Origin: Comamonas sp009360615
GTDB taxonomy: Bacteria > Pseudomonadota > Gammaproteobacteria > Burkholderiales > Burkholderiaceae_C
Length of the DNA stretch: 64,000 nt
Reading direction: 5' to 3' (one strand)
NCBI RefSeq assembly: GCF_035784015.1
Contig: NZ_JALKOW010000003.1
Shown: positions 60,496 to 64,000 of the stretch, in pieces
Layout: every line of letters starts with the position of its first letter
Numbering within the stretch: the stretch's first letter is position 1
Notes under the pieces: generated by a model
Database searches by the model: none
Told to the model about the DNA's origin: nothing
Seen by the model: the letters and a program-made list of their open reading frames with translations, nothing else
Made by a program: the position numbers and the translations under genes

Positions 60496-62024
60496 GCCAC
60501 GACCTCCAGGCTGTGAAGCGGCGGTGCCACAAAGCCGCCATGCGCGAGTTCGAACGCATGGGCAAAGGCGATCGTGGTGCGGTCCTCGAGATACGGACCC
60601 ACGGCCTGGGCGCTGACGGGCAGCCCGTCGTCGTCCAGACCCAGCGGGAAACTGGTCGCCGGCAAGCCGGGCAGTACGGGCAGGCCCGCCCAGTTGAAAA
60701 GCTCGCGAAACCCCAGCTGGCGCATGCCGTCCGCATACGCCACCGGAAAGCGGCGCTCCTCCTTGGGCTCCTGGTGCTGGTGCGCAAAGGCCGGCGTGGG
60801 GGCGACGGGGCTGAGCAGCACATCGAAGTGGGTGAACAGCTGCTCCCACTGATGGCGCAGGGCATGGCGGTGCTCGTTGTCCTGCAGCCAAGTCGCATGC
60901 GGCAGGCTGGGCGCGCGCAGCAAGGCCGCCTCGGCGCTGCGATCATCCGCCGCCAACTCGGCCAGGCGCTTGCGCTGGGCCGGCGACAGCGGCGGCGGAT
61001 TCGCCACCGACGCGCCCAGCAGGCTGCGATAGGTGCGGTGCTGCTCCCCGAGGTCGGGGCGCAGCGCCGCCGGAAGATCGCGCCACAGCACAGGCGTCAC
61101 GCCCTCGGCTTGCAACCGCTGGAGCAAGCGATCCATGACGAGCTGCTCGGAAAGACTGGGATCGGTCCCGGGCCAGGCGTCGATCACCAGTACGCGGAAA
61201 TCCCTGAGCTGCCGGTGGCGCGCTGGTGGCAGCGTGAATTTCCAGCCCTTGGCCTCCAGCGGGTCAAGGTTCAGCAACAGGTCCAGTGCCAATTCCAGAT
61301 CCTGTGCAGTGCGCGCCAGCGGCCCGGCCACCGACAGATCACGTGCACTGAAGCGTCCCTGGGGCGCTCCGGCTCCGCGCATGGAGATCAGCCCATAGCT
61401 GGTCTTGTGGCCGAAGATGCCGTTGAAATGCGCGGGTATGCGTACCGAGCCACCTATGTCGGTGCCCAGCTCGAGAGCCACATAGCCTGCAGCCACGGCA
61501 GCCGCGCCGCCCCCCGAAGATCCGCCCGGCGTACGCTGCAGATCCCAGGGATTGCGGCTGGTGCCGTAGATGGTGTTGTAGCTTTGCAGATCGGCCAGGG
61601 AATGCGGCACATTGCTCTTGCCGATGAGCACGGCTCCCGCCGCGCGCAGCGCAGCCACGGCCAAAGCATCCTGGCGCGCAATATTGTCCTGGAAGTCGGG
61701 GTTGCCCACGGTGGTGGCCAGGCCGGCCACGTCGAAGTTCTCCTTGACTGTGATGGGTACGCCCAGCAACGGTCTGCGCTCGCCGCGCTGCAAGGCGGCA
61801 TCGGCCCGCAGCGCATCGCTGCGAGCCTGGGCCACGGCGCGTACGGGCACTGCATTGAGTTGTGTCTCATAACGCTCCATGCGCGCCAGCGCCTGCTCCA
61901 GCAGCGCCACGGCCGTGACCCGGCCGTCGGCCAGGGCCTGGGCCTGCTCGCGTGCACTGGCAAAGACCAGGGATTCAAGCCCGTCATCGGCCGGCGTGGG
62001 AAGGGACAGATCCACGGCAGTCAT
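60492..62024 (-). CDS. Amidase (signature family)
   Basis: 510 residues. The amidase Ser-Ser-Lys triad is in place: Lys in GVPITVKENFDVAG, a Ser in GGSSGGGAA and the nucleophile in GTDIGGSVRIPA. It hydrolyses an amide, releasing ammonia or an amine. In this operon it could split an amide bond in the imported sulfur compound, before or after desulfurization. Its ends overlap both neighbours by 4 bases (ATGA), so it is firmly part of the operon. No signal peptide is seen. Confidence 0.9.
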   Translation of the reverse strand: MTAVDLSLPTPADDGLESLVFASAREQAQALADGRVTAVALLEQALARMERYETQLNAVPVRAVAQARSDALRADAALQRGERRPLLGVPITVKENFDVAGLATTVGNPDFQDNIARQDALAVAALRAAGAVLIGKSNVPHSLADLQSYNTIYGTSRNPWDLQRTPGGSSGGGAAAVAAGYVALELGTDIGGSVRIPAHFNGIFGHKTSYGLISMRGAGAPQGRFSARDLSVAGPLARTAQDLELALDLLLNLDPLEAKGWKFTLPPARHRQLRDFRVLVIDAWPGTDPSLSEQLVMDRLLQRLQAEGVTPVLWRDLPAALRPDLGEQHRTYRSLLGASVANPPPLSPAQRKRLAELAADDRSAEAALLRAPSLPHATWLQDNEHRHALRHQWEQLFTHFDVLLSPVAPTPAFAHQHQEPKEERRFPVAYADGMRQLGFRELFNWAGLPVLPGLPATSFPLGLDDDGLPVSAQAVGPYLEDRTTIAFAHAFELAHGGFVAPPLHSLEVVA

Positions 62025-63607
62025 TTGCGGGGCTCCAGCCAGAGATCGGAGAAGTCGCCTGCCGTCAGGTCGATGCTGTTATTGAGCCCGTGGACGCGGG
62101 TGCTGTGCACGCGCAGTGCCGATGGCACGGTGGCCAGCGGATAGACGGGCAGATCCCGTCCCACGATCTGCTGGATCTGCCGGAACTGTGCGGCACGCCG
62201 GCTGTCGTCCAACTCGACGGCCGCCTGGCGGAACAGCTCGTCGACCTGAGGGTTGTTGTAATGCGAGGCATTGATCCAGATCAGCGGATTCTTGATGCCG
62301 TCGGACCAGTAGATGCGCTGCACTCCCACCGAGGGATCGAACAGCCGACCCAGGCCGTTGATATTCAGATCGAACTCGCGTGACGTATAGACGCGCTTGA
62401 GAAAAGTCGGCAGATCGCCATCGAGAATGTCCACCTTGATGCCCACTCGGTTGAGTGCGGAGCGCAGATATTCGGCCGTCTGCTTGAACTGGGCACCGGG
62501 GATATAGCTGAGCCGGACGCTGAAGCGCTGGCCGTTGGCCTGGCGCGGATAGCCCGCAGCATCGAGCAACTGGTTGGCGCGGTTCACATCGAAGCCGTAC
62601 CTGAAGCTGCTGTCGTCGTAATAGCCGGCGAGCACCTTGGGAATCGGCGAGTTCACCAGCTCCGCCTGCTTGTAGTAGACGTTGTTGACGATGAACTGGC
62701 GGTCCACGGCATGGGCGATCGCATGACGCACCTCGGCTTTGGCCAGTACCGGATTCTCTACATTGAATTCAAGAAAGGACGCGTTGTTGAGAAAGGCGTC
62801 ATAGCTGGCGTCCAGCTTGAGCGCGGGCTTTTGCAGCAGGCGTCCGAGATCGGCCAGACTCAGGTTCTGGGCGATATCGGCCTCGCCTGTTTCCACGGCC
62901 GCAGAGATCGCCGAGGGATCGCGGACAAAACGGAAGACCACGCGATCCACATGGGGCACGCCCTGGCGCCAGTAATTCGGATTGCGCTTAAGGATCACAT
63001 GGCTGCCGCGCACCCATTGATCGAACACAAAGGGACCGGTGCCCACGGGGGCCGTGATGTTGGGACTGGCCAGCGGATCGGCATCGCCGTAACGCCGGGC
63101 CGGAACGATGGGCAGCTCTGCCGACGACAGCGACTTCAGCAGAAAAGGCGCCGGTTTGGAGAGCACCAGCACGGCCGTGTGGGGATCGGGCGTATCCACA
63201 CGCTCCAGGCTCTGCAGCGTGATGCGGCCGCGCGGCCCCAGCTTTTTCTGGGTCAGCAGCGAATAGCGTACATCGGCCGAGCTGAAATCCTGGCCGTCAT
63301 GGAACTTCACCCCCTGGCGCAGCTTGAACGTGTATCTGAGGCCGTCAGGGCTGATGCTCCAGGATGTGGCCAGCAACGGCTGGGGTTTGAACTGAGCGTC
63401 ATAGCGCAAAAGGCCTTCGGTGATCTTGGCACTGAGATCTCGGTTGTCGGTCTTGGTGTCCAGAAACGATACCAGCGAGGTGGGTTCCTGGGCGACCACC
63501 GCAGTCACCGTGCCCCCTTTGACGGGGGTGGCCGGCGTCTGGCCATGAGCGCCCGCAGTCATCACGGACAGCAGAGCCCAGAGCATGGGCTTGTAAATGG
63601 TATGCAT
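62021..63607 (-). CDS. Peptide-type ABC binding protein (Sec signal)
   Basis: 528 residues from the ATG at 63607, with a signal peptide (MHTIYKPMLWALLSVMTAGAHGQ). A GTG at 63658 overlapping the stop of the next upstream gene is an alternative start. It is SBP_bac_5 type: EPTSLVSFLDTKTDNRDLSAKITEGLLRYD, SWSISPDGLRYTFKLRQGVKFHDGQDFSSADVRYS and VGTGPFVFDQWVRGSHVILKRNPNYW. It resembles the binding protein at 57590 along its length, suggesting duplication. No permease gene is within the window. Confidence 0.9.
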   Translation of the reverse strand: MHTIYKPMLWALLSVMTAGAHGQTPATPVKGGTVTAVVAQEPTSLVSFLDTKTDNRDLSAKITEGLLRYDAQFKPQPLLATSWSISPDGLRYTFKLRQGVKFHDGQDFSSADVRYSLLTQKKLGPRGRITLQSLERVDTPDPHTAVLVLSKPAPFLLKSLSSAELPIVPARRYGDADPLASPNITAPVGTGPFVFDQWVRGSHVILKRNPNYWRQGVPHVDRVVFRFVRDPSAISAAVETGEADIAQNLSLADLGRLLQKPALKLDASYDAFLNNASFLEFNVENPVLAKAEVRHAIAHAVDRQFIVNNVYYKQAELVNSPIPKVLAGYYDDSSFRYGFDVNRANQLLDAAGYPRQANGQRFSVRLSYIPGAQFKQTAEYLRSALNRVGIKVDILDGDLPTFLKRVYTSREFDLNINGLGRLFDPSVGVQRIYWSDGIKNPLIWINASHYNNPQVDELFRQAAVELDDSRRAAQFRQIQQIVGRDLPVYPLATVPSALRVHSTRVHGLNNSIDLTAGDFSDLWLEPRK

Positions 63608-63654
63608 GGGAGAGATCCGCAAGAAAGAGAAAGGACGATGCAGAACGGCGGCGC

Positions 63655-64000
63655 TCACAAGCGCAGACCAGCCTGCTTCATGAGCGGCAGAATGCGATCA
63701 CCGAAAAACTCCAGATCGGGCTTGAAGTCGAAGAAGCTCAGTTGCAGGCCGTCAATGCCTGCACGCTTGAGTTGCACGAACTGCTCGACCACCTGCTCGG
63801 GCGTGCCGATGACTTCGATGTTTCCACCTATGGCCCGACGCTTGGGCGCATCAAGACCTGCACGCCCCTTCCAGGCATGGGCATCGCTTTTGTGGCTGTT
63901 GAAGCCCTCGGGTGTGCGCAGGTCCTGATGGGCCACGATGGCGTCGTGATAGGCCCAGGTTTCCTTCTCGGTCTCACGGCTGATCACCATGGGATTGAGC
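63655..64000 (-). CDS. SfnG-like FMNH2-dependent monooxygenase, C-terminal part
   Basis: About 115 C-terminal residues; the start lies beyond the right edge. The end RAIGGNIEVIGTPEQVVEQF, then QLKRAGIDGLQLSFFDFKPDLEFFGDRILPLMKQAGLR, closely matches the luciferase-like dimethyl sulfone monooxygenase SfnG and relatives. SfnG turns dimethyl sulfone into methanesulfinate with reduced FMN. Here it would form the sulfinate for the DszB-like enzyme, if that call is right. Confidence 0.85.
   Translation of the reverse strand, partial: LNPMVISRETEKETWAYHDAIVAHQDLRTPEGFNSHKSDAHAWKGRAGLDAPKRRAIGGNIEVIGTPEQVVEQFVQLKRAGIDGLQLSFFDFKPDLEFFGDRILPLMKQAGLRL

Overview
The window is high-GC, densely coded DNA. 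Gene content and protein style (split type II secretion locus, paired cyanophycin synthetases with their DUF1854/ABC partners, a Bug-type binding protein, CreA, YeiH) point to a betaproteobacterium of the Comamonadaceae, most like Comamonas. This is judged from the translations only. No tRNA, rRNA, CRISPR array, insertion sequence or phage gene was seen. No gap between genes exceeds about 300 bases; the longest (45828-46116, 31208-31480, 33358-33613) hold regulatory DNA and are described as features.

Region 1 (1-18.5 kb). The end of a histidine phosphatase gene is followed by a type II secretion system: gspC runs leftward, and gspG-H-I-J-K-L-M-N-D-E run rightward with overlapping or near-overlapping genes. 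gspF lies 4 kb further on, beyond a small membrane protein, a luciferase-like oxidoreductase, a WYL regulator, a glutathione transferase and an SDR. Then come a lone ammonium transporter with a sigma-54 promoter, a 5'-nucleotidase and an EF-hand protein.

Region 2 (18.5-39 kb). A cyanophycin block: leftward DUF1854 protein and zinc-ribbon ABC exporter, divergent from two rightward cyanophycin synthetases, the first with a degenerate Mur-ligase P-loop. Next are a DUF2946 protein with a TonB-dependent receptor, an MFS exporter, CreA, a LysR/YeiH divergent pair, a MarR/FUSC efflux operon with a clear palindromic operator, and a succinate-semialdehyde dehydrogenase.

Region 3 (39-52.4 kb). A complete leftward nitrate assimilation locus: Bug-type binding protein, VanZ protein, the nitrate-sensing ANTAR antiterminator NasR, nitrate ABC transporter (nrtA-B-D), nirB, nirD, nasA and cobA (siroheme precursor). 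Two leader regions each carry a sigma-54-type promoter followed by an intrinsic terminator before the first gene. This suggests NtrC control of initiation (nitrogen status) combined with NasR control of elongation (nitrate).

Region 4 (52.6-64 kb). An Hsp70-family protein, then a leftward operon of at least seven genes running off the right edge: SfnG-like flavin monooxygenase, peptide-type binding protein, amidase, DszC/SfnB-like monooxygenase, second peptide-type binding protein, a DszB-like desulfinase keeping the Cys/His/Arg catalytic set, and an NmrA-like oxidoreductase. It looks like a sulfone-to-sulfinate-to-sulfite desulfurization route coupled to uptake of an unknown, perhaps amide-containing, organosulfur compound. 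It is the most promising new system in the window.
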